DNA of 64,000 nucleotides from Candidatus Krumholzibacteriota bacterium (GCA_016931295.1 JAFGEZ010000038.1:1-64000), one strand, 5' to 3'; numbered from the stretch's first letter, positions 46,182 to 57,171 are shown. Translations and numbers: made by a program. Notes: generated by a model from the sequence alone, not told the origin.

Positions 46182-46864
46182 ATGCACATCCTGGTCATCG
46201 AGGACGAGCCGAAGGTGGCGCGGGCCCTGCGCACGGGCCTCGAGGCGGAGCACTACGTGGTGACGGCGGCCGCGACCGGCGAGGAGGGGTACTTCCTCGC
46301 GACGACCCGCGCCTTCGATCTCGTTCTGCTCGACCTGATGCTCCCCGGCCGAAACGGCTTCGAGATCCTCGCCGCGCTCCGCGAGACCGGCAACGAGACG
46401 CCCGTTTTGATCCTGACGGCCCGAGACGCCGTCGACGACCGCGTGCGCGGCCTCGACGGGGGCGCCGACGACTACCTCGTGAAACCCTTCGCCTTCTCCG
46501 AGCTCCTCGCGCGCATCCGCGCGCTCACGAGGCGCGGCCGTCCGGACGGAGCGCTCCGCCACCAGGTGGCCGACCTCGTACTCGACCGCGTCACGCGCAA
46601 GGTCAGCCGCGGGGGCGTGGACATCCCCCTGACGGCGCGCGAGTTCGAGCTGCTCGAGTACCTCCTCCGCAACCGGGGCCACGTCGTCTCGCGCGAGATG
46701 CTCGCCCACGACGTCTGGAAGGTCGAGGAGCGTGCCACGCCGCTCGACAACGTGATCGACGTGCACGTGGCCAGGCTGCGCCGCAAGATCGACGCGCCCT
46801 TCGAGCGCAAGCTCCTGCGCACGATCCGCGGCGTCGGCTTCACGCTCGGCGAGGAGAACGGGGA

Positions 46865-46868
<4 letters not shown>
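46182..46868 (+). CDS. OmpR/PhoB-family response regulator
   Basis: 228 residues. The receiver domain carries the acidic pair at residues 8-9, phospho-acceptor Asp51 (LVLLDLMLPG), the Thr/Ser in VLILTA and Lys in DYLVKPF. The C-terminal winged helix has the typical LTAREFELLEYLLRNRG and VIDVHVARLRRKI, as in CusR/PhoB. It is the cognate partner of the sensor gene that overlaps its stop. The regulon is unknown; heavy-metal response is common for this subfamily. Confidence 0.95.
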
Positions 46869-48217
<1,349 letters not shown>

Positions 48218-48288
48218 ACGCCCCCTTTTCCCTGTACGGCGCGCGTTCTCCGGCGCTATCATTCATCAGTCCATTGAAAGGAGAACGC

Positions 48289-49362
48289 ATGAAACGGAAC
48301 ACGATCCTCTTCGCGGTCGCGGCGGTGCTCCTCCTCGCAGGCTCGTGCAGGACGCGAGCCTGCACGTCATTCGTCTTCCGGGGCGCAAACGGCCCCGTTT
48401 TCGCCAGGAATTTCGACTACATGTTCGGCGGGGGCACGCTCCTCGTCAACCCGCGCGGCCTCGAGAAGGTCGCCCTGACGATGGGAAATCGGGCGCGGTG
48501 GACTGCCCGGTACGGAAGCGTCACCTTCAACCTCTACGGGCGCGAGCAGCCGATGGGCGGGATGAACGAGGCGGGGCTCGTCGTGGAGAACATGTGGCTC
48601 GAATCGACAATCTACCCCGGCCCCGACGCTCGGCCCGGCGTCAACAACCTCCAGCGGATCCAGTTCATGCTCGATTCCTGCGCGACGACGGCCGAGGTGC
48701 TCGCCGCGGCTCCCGGGCTCAGGATCAATCCCGACTCCCCCGCGAGGATCCACTATCTCGTCTGCGACGCGGAAGGCGAGGCGGCGGCGATCGAGTACAT
48801 CGACGGGGAACTCGTGATCCATGCCGGCGACAGCCTGGCGTATGCCGCCATGGCGAACAGCGTCTACGAAAAAAGCGCCGCCTTTCTCGCGTCCGGGGCC
48901 GACACGACGGGGATGAACGACGCCGACGAGGCGAACTCGCTCGGGCGGTTCGCCACGGCCGCCGAGGCCGCCGTTCGTCTCGACGCCGAGCGGCCAGAAG
49001 AGATGTTCGCGGAGGCCTTCGCCGTGCTCGACACGGTCTGCGCCGGCCCATGGACCCACTGGCGGATCGTCTACGACATCGCCGCGCGGCGGATCGTCTA
49101 CCGGACGCACGTCAACCCGGCCGAGCGGTCGATTTCGCTCGCGGCGCTCGACTTCTCCTGCGCCTCGCCGGTTTCCGGGATCGAGCTCGACGCCCCCGGC
49201 GAGGGAGACGTGGCGGGCGCTCTCGCTCCCTTCACCACGGAGATGAACCGGGCGCTCGTGCGGTCCTCGTTCGGAAACACGGATTTCCTGAAGGAGGCGA
49301 TCCCCCTCAACATCCTCGAGATCATCGCCGTCTATCCCGAGCGGCTCGTCTGCCGGGAGTGA
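48289..49362 (+). CDS. Exported Ntn-hydrolase, choloylglycine hydrolase / penicillin acylase family
   Basis: 357 residues. A signal peptide with a lipobox-like LLAGSC (Cys20) precedes Cys25 in RACTSFVFRG, the expected N-terminal nucleophile of this Ntn family after processing. GPVFARNFDYMFG and MGGMNEAGLVVENMWLE match the linear-amide C-N hydrolase pattern. It would cut a non-peptide amide such as an acylated amine, bile-acid-like conjugate or N-acyl homoserine lactone; the substrate is unknown. AAAGGAG precedes the ATG. It converges with, and overlaps by 31 bases, the DDAH-like gene. Confidence 0.86.
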   Translation: MKRNTILFAVAAVLLLAGSCRTRACTSFVFRGANGPVFARNFDYMFGGGTLLVNPRGLEKVALTMGNRARWTARYGSVTFNLYGREQPMGGMNEAGLVVENMWLESTIYPGPDARPGVNNLQRIQFMLDSCATTAEVLAAAPGLRINPDSPARIHYLVCDAEGEAAAIEYIDGELVIHAGDSLAYAAMANSVYEKSAAFLASGADTTGMNDADEANSLGRFATAAEAAVRLDAERPEEMFAEAFAVLDTVCAGPWTHWRIVYDIAARRIVYRTHVNPAERSISLAALDFSCASPVSGIELDAPGEGDVAGALAPFTTEMNRALVRSSFGNTDFLKEAIPLNILEIIAVYPERLVCRE

Positions 49363-50153
49363 CCCCCGCGCGGAACCGGCCGCCCGGCGTCGTCCGTGTC
49401 GACGAGGATGCTGCAGCAGGTGACGGCCCCCTCGGCCTTCGCCAGCTCGTCGAGCTCGACTGTTTGCACGTCGATCCCCGCCCGCTCGAGCCGGCGGCGC
49501 GTCTTCGGAAAGGCCGACGAATAGACGACGGGCCCGCCCACGCTGAGGGCGTTCGCCGCGAAGGGTTCGCCCGGGTCGACGTCGACGAGCTCGAATCCGT
49601 CGAAGGCCTCCGCCGGCGCCCACGCGCGGTTGACGAGAAGCCGCCGGCCGCCGAGGGCGGTGACGGCCGACTTGAGGTGGAGACAGCCCGTGACGGGCAC
49701 GCCGGTCACCGTGTAACCGTGGGGCGCGAGGAGCGCCGCCAGTCGCTCGATCCCCGCCTCGTTCGTCCGACCCGAACGCCCCACCCAGATCCGTCTTCCC
49801 GCGCGAAGGACATCCCCCCCGTCGAGGGTGGCGGGGGCCTCGATCCGCTCGACGTGGCGCAGCCGCCCGAGCGCCGCGGCGACGCTCGCCGTCTCCCGGC
49901 GCCTCGCTTCGGCCCCCGGACGCGAGATCACCGCCACCTCGTCGACGACGACCGCCGCGTCCTCGACGAAGACGGCGTCGGGCATCTCCGGCTCGGCGGG
50001 CAGCCGGACGAGACGGCAGCCGAGCGCCTCGAGCAGACGCTCGTAGGCGGCGTGCTGCCGGCGGGCGCGGCCGAGGTCGATCGGCTCTCGCGCGAGATGG
50101 GTGAGCTCGCAGCGCGCGATCGAATCGCTCACCGGGCGCGTGAGGGCGATCAT
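49332..50153 (-). CDS. Dimethylarginine dimethylaminohydrolase-like amidinotransferase-fold enzyme
   Basis: 273 residues with the five-bladed GME-superfamily fold. MPDAVFVEDAAVV, LDGGDVLR, GCLHLKSAVTAL (catalytic His) and GAVTCCSILVDT (catalytic Cys near the C-terminus) correspond to DDAH, which hydrolyses Nω-methylarginine to citrulline and methylamines. Some relatives act on other guanidines. It starts within the stop of the flavoredoxin gene (ATGA), so they are co-translated. Its 3' end overlaps the convergent Ntn-hydrolase by 31 bases. Confidence 0.85.
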   Translation of the reverse strand: MIALTRPVSDSIARCELTHLAREPIDLGRARRQHAAYERLLEALGCRLVRLPAEPEMPDAVFVEDAAVVVDEVAVISRPGAEARRRETASVAAALGRLRHVERIEAPATLDGGDVLRAGRRIWVGRSGRTNEAGIERLAALLAPHGYTVTGVPVTGCLHLKSAVTALGGRRLLVNRAWAPAEAFDGFELVDVDPGEPFAANALSVGGPVVYSSAFPKTRRRLERAGIDVQTVELDELAKAEGAVTCCSILVDTDDAGRPVPRGGHSRQTSRSG

Positions 50154-50716
50154 CGTTTCCCGAAATCCTTTCCCGCCGACCAGGCCGTGGCGATCCGTTC
50201 GCCGACGCTCCAGTAGCCGTTGTCGGGCATCGTCAGGGTGAAGGGCCGCATCTTCGCCACGTCGGGCGCGCCGCCGGTCATCGCCTCCTCGTCGCACCAT
50301 GCGGCCACGATCTCGCCGATGAAGAGGGTGTTCGACGGCAGGTCGACTGTCCGGACGAGCCGGCATTCCATCGCGAGCGGGCACCCCTCGATCATCGGCG
50401 CCGACGGCATGTCGCCGTAGAAGAGCCGGAAGGCGGCCGACTTGTCCACCTGCCTGCCCGAAACGGTCCCCACCCAGTCGGTCGCCTCGACGAGGTCCGC
50501 GCCGGGCACGTTGACGCTGAAGGCGCCGTTGGCCGCGATCCCGGTTGCGGTGAATTTCCCCCCGCTGAGCGCCACGCCGATCATCGGCGGACGATGGTTC
50601 ACGCGCGCCGCCCAGGCGACGGCGAGGAAGTTCGGCCGCTTTTCCACCATGGCGCCGACGATCGTCATCGGCATCGGGTAGAGGAAGGCGTTCTCGTCGA
50701 TCCGTTTCTTTCCCAT
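50150..50716 (-). CDS. Flavoredoxin-type flavin reductase-like FMN-binding protein
   Basis: 188 residues with the flavin-reductase-like split-barrel fold: NAFLYPMPMTIVGAMVEKRPNFLAVAWAA at the N-terminus and NGAFSVNVPGADLVEATDWVGTVSGRQVDK. Members bind FMN and act as flavoredoxins or flavin reductases in anaerobes and sulfate reducers. AAAAGGAGA precedes the ATG. Coupled overlap with the DDAH-like gene is an odd pairing, since no shared reaction is evident. Confidence 0.87.
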   Translation of the reverse strand: MGKKRIDENAFLYPMPMTIVGAMVEKRPNFLAVAWAARVNHRPPMIGVALSGGKFTATGIAANGAFSVNVPGADLVEATDWVGTVSGRQVDKSAAFRLFYGDMPSAPMIEGCPLAMECRLVRTVDLPSNTLFIGEIVAAWCDEEAMTGGAPDVAKMRPFTLTMPDNGYWSVGERIATAWSAGKDFGKR

Positions 50717-50861
50717 CCGTTCTCTCCTTTTGCGCCGCGGCGGGAATTCCGCGCCGCGCCCCTGTGCCGATCGGCCGTTTCGACATATACTACAGATATA
50801 GGCGGCTCGTGCGATATCTCAATCCCCACATATTTCCGACTCGTACAGTAAACATTAGGGG

Positions 50862-50890
50862 TTTACACCCATGCCGATACAGTTTATAAT
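50862..50890 (+). promoter_or_regulatory. Strong sigma-70-type promoter of the CHRD/DUF4397 gene
   Basis: TTTACA (50862-50867) and TATAAT (50885-50890) are separated by exactly 17 bases in an AT-rich 240-bp spacer, 68 bases before the ATG at 50959. The -10 is a perfect match and the -35 matches 5 of 6 positions. Confidence 0.75.
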
Positions 50891-50958
50891 GATTATCGTA
50901 TTCGAGCATAAATCAATGAAAAGTCGATTGGTTCCATTTTCCACCAAGGGGGAACGAC

Positions 50959-53175
50959 ATGCGGGGATATTCCATCGTCGTATTGCTTTTCGCCGCGCTC
51001 GTCGTTTTGCCGTCGGCGCCGGCTCGCGCCGGCGATGACGGTCACGACTGCGAGTGCTACTGCGAGAAGTACGATCACGTCTTCAAGGCGAAAATCCGCG
51101 GCTACGAGGAGGTGCCGCCGGTCTCGACGAAGGCGCACGGCAACTTCGTCGCCCACCTCGACGCGAACTGGGAAGAGCTCTGTTACCATCTCGTCCTGAA
51201 CTCGATCGAGAACGTGACGGCGGCTCACATCCACCTCGGCATGAAGGGCGAGAACGGCCTGCCGGTCGTCACGCTCTACGGCCCGATGCCCTCCGGGGGC
51301 GGACGGATCAACGGCAATGTCGCGCGCGGCGTCATCACGGCCGCCGATCTCGGCGGCCGGCTCGCGGGCGAGCCCCTCCACCGCCTCATCGAGGAGATCG
51401 AGGCGGGGAACGCCTACGTCAACGTCCACACCGACGGGCACCCGGGCGGCGAGATCCGCGGACAGATCACCCTTCGCGGCACCCTGCCGCCGAAGCTGGC
51501 GCGCCTCCAGGTCGTCCACAACGCCGCCGACCCGGCGGCCGGCCTGGTCGACGTGTGGGTGAACGGCGCGCTGCTCCTCGACGACTTCGCCTTCCGCACG
51601 GCGACGCCCTTCGTCGTCGTGCCAGCAGAGGTGCCCCTCTCGATCGGCGTGGCGCCGCCGACGAGCATGTGCGCCGGCGATGCCATCGCCACGTTCGACG
51701 TCACGCTCGATCCGTGGACCTCGTACGTGGCCGTCGCGAACGGCGTGCTCGACCCTGCCGCCTTCGCCGCCAACCCCGACGGCCGCGAGACGGGTTTCAC
51801 CCTCTTCGTCAAGGCCGGCGCGCGCGAGGCGGCCTCCTGCGCGGCGATGGTCGATCTCTTCGTCCTGCACGGCTCGACCGACGCACCCACCGTGGACGTC
51901 TACGCACGCGACGTCGGCCGTCTCGTCGACGACGCCGCCTACGGCGACATGACCGGCTACCTCGAGGTCAACGCACAGACATACGTCGTCAACATCACGC
52001 CGGGGGGATCGGACACCCCCGTCGTTGCGAGCTACATCGCCGATCTCGGCGGCCTCGGCGGCGGCGCGGCGGTCGTCTTCGCCAGCGGGTTCTTCGACCC
52101 GTCCGCGAACGGCGGCGGCCCCGGCTTCGGTCTCTTCGCCGCCCTGCCGGACGGAACGGTGATCGAGTTGCCGGCCTCCCTCGCCAGGCTCCAGGTGATA
52201 CACAACGCCGCCGATTCGGGCGCGGATACGGTGGACGTCTGGGTGAACGGCGCGCTGCTTCTCGACGATTTCGCCTTCCGCACGGCGACGCCCTTCGTCG
52301 ACGTGCCGGGCGAGGTGCCCCTCGCGATCGGCGTGGCGCCCCCGACGAGCACGACGGCGGGCGATGCGATCGCCACCTTCGACGTCAGTTTGCGCGCGCT
52401 AGGCGCCTACATCGCCGTCGCGAACGGCGTGCTCGATCCGGCCGCCTTCGCCGCGAATCCCGATGGGCGCGAGACCGGCTTCATCCTCTTCGTGAAGGAA
52501 GAGGCGCGCGAGGCGGCCGCCGATCCGGCGCAGGTCGACTTCTTCGTTTTGCACGGCTCGACCGACGCGCCCACCGTCGACGTGTACGCCCGCGACGTCG
52601 GCCGTCTCGTCGATGACGCGGCATACGGCGACATCACCGATTACCTCACGGTCGGTCCCGCCTCCTACGTCCTCGACATCACGCCGGGGCTGACCGATAC
52701 CGTGATCGTGGCGAGTTTCCTCGCCGATCTTTCCGGTCTCGGCGGCGGCGCCGCGGCCGTCTTCGCCAGCGGCTTCCTCGACCCGGCGGCGAACGGCGAC
52801 GGCCCCGGTTTCGGGCTCTTCGCCGCATTGCCGGACGGCACGGTGATCGAGCTTCCGCCCGCGGCGCCGCCGACCGACGGCCCGATCGGGCCTTCCCGCC
52901 CGGCGGCGGGAGGACGGATCGCCCTCGCCCAGAACCGGCCGAACCCCTTCAACCCGACGACGACGATCCACTTCGAGCTCGCCGCCGCCGGGCGGGTGCA
53001 GCTCAGAATCTACGACGTCGCCGGACGCACCGTGGCGACCCTCGTCGACGGTTTCCTGCCGGTCGGCGGCCACGATGTCCTTTTCGAGGCGAACGGCATC
53101 CCCTCGGGCGTCTACTTCTATCGACTGAAGATGGGATCGATCTCGGAAACGAGAAAGATGCTCGTCATCAGGTGA
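50959..53175 (+). CDS. Secreted CHRD and tandem DUF4397 protein with sorting tail
   Basis: 738 residues with a signal peptide (1-24). The Cys-rich segment HDCECYCEKY leads into a CHRD domain (about 40-170, containing AAHIHLGMKGENG and HTDGHPGGEIRGQI). Two near-identical DUF4397 blocks follow (about 180-407 and 408-635), each starting LARLQV(V/I)HNAAD and ending LFAALPDGTVIELP. The end is a sorting domain with NRPNPFNPTTTIHFEL and terminal SETRKMLVIR. A strong promoter and AAGGGGGAA before the ATG suggest high expression. It is probably a surface protein; CHRD and DUF4397 have no fixed enzymatic role. Confidence 0.92.
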   Translation: MRGYSIVVLLFAALVVLPSAPARAGDDGHDCECYCEKYDHVFKAKIRGYEEVPPVSTKAHGNFVAHLDANWEELCYHLVLNSIENVTAAHIHLGMKGENGLPVVTLYGPMPSGGGRINGNVARGVITAADLGGRLAGEPLHRLIEEIEAGNAYVNVHTDGHPGGEIRGQITLRGTLPPKLARLQVVHNAADPAAGLVDVWVNGALLLDDFAFRTATPFVVVPAEVPLSIGVAPPTSMCAGDAIATFDVTLDPWTSYVAVANGVLDPAAFAANPDGRETGFTLFVKAGAREAASCAAMVDLFVLHGSTDAPTVDVYARDVGRLVDDAAYGDMTGYLEVNAQTYVVNITPGGSDTPVVASYIADLGGLGGGAAVVFASGFFDPSANGGGPGFGLFAALPDGTVIELPASLARLQVIHNAADSGADTVDVWVNGALLLDDFAFRTATPFVDVPGEVPLAIGVAPPTSTTAGDAIATFDVSLRALGAYIAVANGVLDPAAFAANPDGRETGFILFVKEEAREAAADPAQVDFFVLHGSTDAPTVDVYARDVGRLVDDAAYGDITDYLTVGPASYVLDITPGLTDTVIVASFLADLSGLGGGAAAVFASGFLDPAANGDGPGFGLFAALPDGTVIELPPAAPPTDGPIGPSRPAAGGRIALAQNRPNPFNPTTTIHFELAAAGRVQLRIYDVAGRTVATLVDGFLPVGGHDVLFEANGIPSGVYFYRLKMGSISETRKMLVIR
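51496..52863. repeat. Internal 684-bp tandem duplication within the DUF4397 region
   Basis: Two adjacent units, 51496-52179 and 52180-52863, encode 228 residues each and remain closely similar at the DNA level (for example the segment coding DVWVNGALLLDDFAFRTATPF in both). The high similarity points to a recent in-frame duplication. Confidence 0.88.
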
Positions 53176-53202
53176 GTCGAAGCTTCGGTCGCTTCGCTTC
53201 GG

Positions 53203-53233
53203 CGGCCGGCGGCGCCCTCGGCGCCGCCGGCCG
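53203..53233. terminator. GC-rich hairpin between convergent genes
   Basis: A perfect 14-bp stem (53203-53216 with 53220-53233) with a 3-base loop. No T-run follows on either strand, so termination is assumed from the position between two converging genes and not from a full terminator signature. Confidence 0.5.
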
Positions 53234-53257
53234 TTCCGCGTCCCGGCGAAAAGGGAA

Positions 53258-55189
53258 TCACCGCATGAGGACCATCTTCCTCGAGATACGGTTCTTGCCC
53301 GCCGAGAGGCGGTAGAAGTAGACGCCCGAGGGCACGGGAATGCCCGCGGCGTTCATCCCCGTCCAGACGACCGACCGTTTTCCTGCCGGCTCGACGCCAT
53401 CGACGAGACGGACGACGAGCCTGCCTGCGGCGTCGTAGACGTCGAGCGCCACCGGCATGCGATCGGGCAACGAATAGAAGATCGTCGTCGCCGGGTTGAA
53501 GGGGTTGGGCGCGTTCTGCCCGAGCGCGAGGATCGCGGCGGGCATGGCGACGGCGCCGGTCTCGAAGAGGACCCGCGCCGATCCGTCTTCGACGATTTCG
53601 ACGCCGTAGCGGTAGGAGCGCCCCGGCTCGCAGGACGTGTCGACGAGGCGGTACGTCCTGTCATCGAGGCCTATCGTCGCATCGGGAATCGCCGCCCAGT
53701 CTCCCGCGTCGCCGGTCACCCGCCGGACGACGAAGGCGGCGCCATCGATCCGCTCGGAGAGGGTCCACGAGATCTCGATCCCTCCGCCGCCGGGCGCGGC
53801 GCTGAAGCCCTCGAGGAAGGCGGCCACCGGGTCTCCGGACTCGTCGATCCTCACCGAGTAGAGATCGCAGATCTCCGCGTTCTCCCGGAAATCCCGCCAC
53901 ACGACGACGGCCGAACCGCTGCTTCCCTGCACGATCCCGGGGTCGAGCTGGTTGCCCGAGGCCAGGCAGACGGGAACGCCGAGCGGCGACCACCGGACGT
54001 ACCCGTATCCGTCGAGACTCTGCGCGAAGATGTCGCCGTCGCCGTTCCGGTTATCGAACCAGGCCACCACGAAATCCCCCGCGGACGTCGCGCACACGGC
54101 CGGGCTGTACTGGTCCGCTGCGTTCGAGCAGACCCTGACGCCGTTCGCCCGCCAGACGCCGCCGCCCGCGTACAGCCGCTGCGCATAGACGGCATTGCCG
54201 TCACGGGCGTCCTGCCAGGCGACGATCGCGCCTCCCGCGCGGTCGGAGACGATCCGCGGGGAGACCTCGGTCCCGGCCGCCGTGCAGACGGCCGCCTCCC
54301 AGCTGCCGACGCAGCTTGCGAGAATACGCCCCGCGTACAGGTCGCTTCCGCCGTGCCTCGAATCCTGCCAGACGGTGATGAGACCTCCCTCCCCGTCGGA
54401 AGCGGCCTCGTAGGTCATCCCGTTCGCGAACATGTGGACGATCGGCGTATCGACCTGCCGTGCGCCGTCGCCATCGATCGAGACCGCGAGGATCATCGAG
54501 CCGTATGCGCCCGAGTCGGTGGAGAACGTTACGATCGCCCCCGAGGAGAGCGAGCCGACGATGCGGGGACGACGGCAATCCTGCCCTTCAAGGGGCAGCG
54601 GGAGCACGCCGTCGGCCGCCCAGCGAGGCGAGCCGTTCGCGCCGACGCGCTGGACGTAGATCTGCCGGTCGTCGCCGCGCCCGTCCTCCCAGGCGACGAA
54701 AGCGCCACCCGCGGGATCGGCCGCCAGGTACGGGCACTCCTGGTCGCCTGCAGCGGCGCAGACGGGAACGCCGTTCGCCCCCCACATCGGGAACCCGAAC
54801 AGACTGATCTTCTGCGCGTAGATGTCGAGTTCGAGCGCCCGCCGGTCGCGCCAGACGATGACGACTCCTCCGTCGCTCGACAGGGCGATCCTGGGCAGGT
54901 CCTGGTCGCGGGCCGCCGTGCAGACCGGCACGCCCCCGGCCGTCCACAGCGCGTTCCCGTCCCCGTCGATCTTCTGCGCGTAGATGTCGTACCCGGTCGA
55001 CGTGTTCCGGCCGTCACGCCAGACGACGATCGTGTTGCCCCCGTTGTCGCTGACGGCGCGGTGCTGATCCTGGCTGCCGGCGGCGTCGCAGACGGGCAGG
55101 CCGTCGACGACGAACGCCTCCGCGGGCGAGGCGGCGGAACAGACCGCGAAGACCGCGAGAACGATCATGAACGCGAAACGATTCGACAT
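53258..55189 (-). CDS. Secreted repeat (propeller-like) protein with sorting tail
   Basis: 643 residues with a signal peptide (1 to about 25, ending AEA). About ten repeats of roughly 48 residues follow, each with a W-x-D-x-R-strand and DIYAQ(K/R)I (for example VWRDGRNTSTGYDIYAQKI, WRDRRALELDIYAQKI), which look like blades of one or two beta-propellers. A fibronectin-like domain (about 470-565) and the terminal NAPNPFNPATTIFYSLP with RISRKMVLMR complete it. Blade motifs of the GVPVCxAA type recur. ATG at 55189 has AAGGAGGGG upstream. No catalytic motif was found; it probably binds a ligand at the surface. Confidence 0.88.
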   Translation of the reverse strand: MSNRFAFMIVLAVFAVCSAASPAEAFVVDGLPVCDAAGSQDQHRAVSDNGGNTIVVWRDGRNTSTGYDIYAQKIDGDGNALWTAGGVPVCTAARDQDLPRIALSSDGGVVIVWRDRRALELDIYAQKISLFGFPMWGANGVPVCAAAGDQECPYLAADPAGGAFVAWEDGRGDDRQIYVQRVGANGSPRWAADGVLPLPLEGQDCRRPRIVGSLSSGAIVTFSTDSGAYGSMILAVSIDGDGARQVDTPIVHMFANGMTYEAASDGEGGLITVWQDSRHGGSDLYAGRILASCVGSWEAAVCTAAGTEVSPRIVSDRAGGAIVAWQDARDGNAVYAQRLYAGGGVWRANGVRVCSNAADQYSPAVCATSAGDFVVAWFDNRNGDGDIFAQSLDGYGYVRWSPLGVPVCLASGNQLDPGIVQGSSGSAVVVWRDFRENAEICDLYSVRIDESGDPVAAFLEGFSAAPGGGGIEISWTLSERIDGAAFVVRRVTGDAGDWAAIPDATIGLDDRTYRLVDTSCEPGRSYRYGVEIVEDGSARVLFETGAVAMPAAILALGQNAPNPFNPATTIFYSLPDRMPVALDVYDAAGRLVVRLVDGVEPAGKRSVVWTGMNAAGIPVPSGVYFYRLSAGKNRISRKMVLMR

Positions 55190-55434
55190 GACACCCCTCC
55201 TTGCAACGACCCGCGCGGGCACGGCGGGAATCGTTCCGATTCCGGGAACGGCCGTACCCGTGGCATCTATCGTCAAAGGGAAATATCGAAAGCGCGGTCG
55301 ATCGGGGGGGTCTCGCACGCGACGGCGGACATGTCCGCCGTCCCTCAGGAACGCTCACACGTCGAATATGCCCATTTGTCTTATCAGATGCAAGCCATAA
55401 TGCGGCCCGTCCCCCCTGTTTTGCCGCGGAGAAA

Positions 55435-57171
55435 TCAGTACCCCGCCGCGCAGCCGTCCTTGCGGCTCTCCGTGCCGCCGACGAGGACGTCCCGCTCGCG
55501 GTCCCACCAGATCCCCTGGTAGCCGCCGAACCCGCCGCTCTCGCGCACCACGGCGTGCCCGCGGTCGACGAGGGCGCGGACGAGCTCGGGAAGCACGCCC
55601 GCCTCGACGGCCACGCGGCCGCCGTCGCGCATGACCTGCCCGGTCGGCTGCGAGGAGCCGATGTGCCTGATCCGCGGGTAGTCCCCCGCCTCCTGGATCC
55701 CCATCCCGAAGTCGATGATGTTGCAGAGGATCTGTACATGCCCCTGCGGCTGCATCGAGCCACCCATCACCCCGAAGGCGAAGACGGGCCCGCCGTCGCG
55801 CGTGACCATCGCGGGGATGATCGTGTGGAAGGGGCGCTTGCCCGGCTGGAGGGCGTTGGGATGCGCCGGGTCGAGATTGAAGAGGGCGCCGCGGTCCTGG
55901 ATGCAGAAGCCGAGGCCGTCGGGGACGGGCCCCGAGCCGAATCCCGCGTAGTTGCTCTGGATGAGGGAGACGAAGTTGCGGTCGGCGTCGGCGACGCAGA
56001 GGTAGGTCGTCTCGCCGCTCTCGAGGCGGACGTCGCCCGGCTCGTACTCGCGCGCCGCCCGGCCGGGGTCGATCAGTGCGCGGCGCTCCGCCGCGTATTC
56101 CTTCGAGATCAGTCTGCCGACGGGGATGTCGACGAAATCGGGATCTGCGTAGAAACGGGCGCGGTCCTCGAAGGCGAGCTTCTTCGCCTCGACGAGGACA
56201 TGGAGCCAGTCGGCGCTCTCGGGACCCATCGCCGCGAGATCGTAGCCCTCGAGGACGTTCAGCATCTGGAGGGCGGCGATCCCCTGGCCGTTCGGGGGAA
56301 GCTCCCACACGTCCCAGCCGCGGTACGAGGTCGAGACGGGCTCGACCCAGGTCGACGCGTGCGCGGCGAGGTCGTCGAGCCGGATGTACCCGCCGATCCG
56401 CTTCATGAAGGCGTCGATCGTTTGGGCGATCTTTCCGCGGTAGAAGGCGTCGCGCCCGCCGGCGGCGATCAGGCGGAGGGTGCGGGCGAGGTCCGGATTG
56501 CTGAATATCTCCCCCGTCCGCGGCGCGCGGCCGCCGGGGAGATAGGTGGCGGCGAAGTTCGGCTCGCCCTGCAGTCGCCGTCCGCCGAGCTCCCAGTAGT
56601 GGGCGATCACCTCGGTGACGGGGAAGCCCTCCTCCGCGTAACGGATCGCCGGGGCGAGGATCTCCTCCATCGAAAGACGGCCGAAGCGCTTGTGCAGCTC
56701 GAACCAGCCGTCGACGCAGCCGGGAACGGTCTGCGGAAGAACGCCGGTGTAGGGGATGTACTCGTCGTATCCCCGTTTCCTCACCTCGTCGATCGTGAGG
56801 AGCCGCGGGGCGCGGCCGCTCGCGTTGAGGCCGTAGAGGCGCTTCGACTCCGCATCCCAGACGATTGCGAAGAGGTCGCCCCCCACGCCGTTCGCCACCG
56901 GCTCCATGAGACCGAGGGCCGCGTTCACCGCGATCGCCGCGTCGACGGCGCTCCCGCCCTTCTGGAGGATGTCGACGCCGATCTGGACGGCCAGCGGCTG
57001 CGCGGCGCAGACCATCCCGTGGCGGGCGATCACCGCCGAGCGGGAGGCGTCCATGCGGCCGGTCACCCGGTCGAAGGCGCCCGCCTCCTCCGGCATGAGG
57101 ACGGCGAGAAGCGCGGCGGCGAAGGCCGGCGTCGCCAGAAGCATCAGGCATCCCTGGAGAACGTTCTTCAT
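55435..57171 (-). CDS. ggt: Gamma-glutamyltransferase
   Basis: 578 residues. A signal peptide (to about residue 31) precedes the GGT fold. The processing site is at Thr388 in ESGETTYLCVAD, equivalent by family knowledge to the autocatalytic Thr. QILQKGG..DAAIAVNAALGL and PNGQGIAALQMLN are conserved blocks. The enzyme transfers or hydrolyses gamma-glutamyl groups, for example of glutathione, in the periplasm. ATG at 57171 overlaps the stop of the upstream S9 peptidase by 4 bases (ATGA), so the pair is translationally coupled. This suggests degradation of exogenous peptides and gamma-glutamyl compounds. Confidence 0.94.
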   Translation of the reverse strand: MKNVLQGCLMLLATPAFAAALLAVLMPEEAGAFDRVTGRMDASRSAVIARHGMVCAAQPLAVQIGVDILQKGGSAVDAAIAVNAALGLMEPVANGVGGDLFAIVWDAESKRLYGLNASGRAPRLLTIDEVRKRGYDEYIPYTGVLPQTVPGCVDGWFELHKRFGRLSMEEILAPAIRYAEEGFPVTEVIAHYWELGGRRLQGEPNFAATYLPGGRAPRTGEIFSNPDLARTLRLIAAGGRDAFYRGKIAQTIDAFMKRIGGYIRLDDLAAHASTWVEPVSTSYRGWDVWELPPNGQGIAALQMLNVLEGYDLAAMGPESADWLHVLVEAKKLAFEDRARFYADPDFVDIPVGRLISKEYAAERRALIDPGRAAREYEPGDVRLESGETTYLCVADADRNFVSLIQSNYAGFGSGPVPDGLGFCIQDRGALFNLDPAHPNALQPGKRPFHTIIPAMVTRDGGPVFAFGVMGGSMQPQGHVQILCNIIDFGMGIQEAGDYPRIRHIGSSQPTGQVMRDGGRVAVEAGVLPELVRALVDRGHAVVRESGGFGGYQGIWWDRERDVLVGGTESRKDGCAAGY

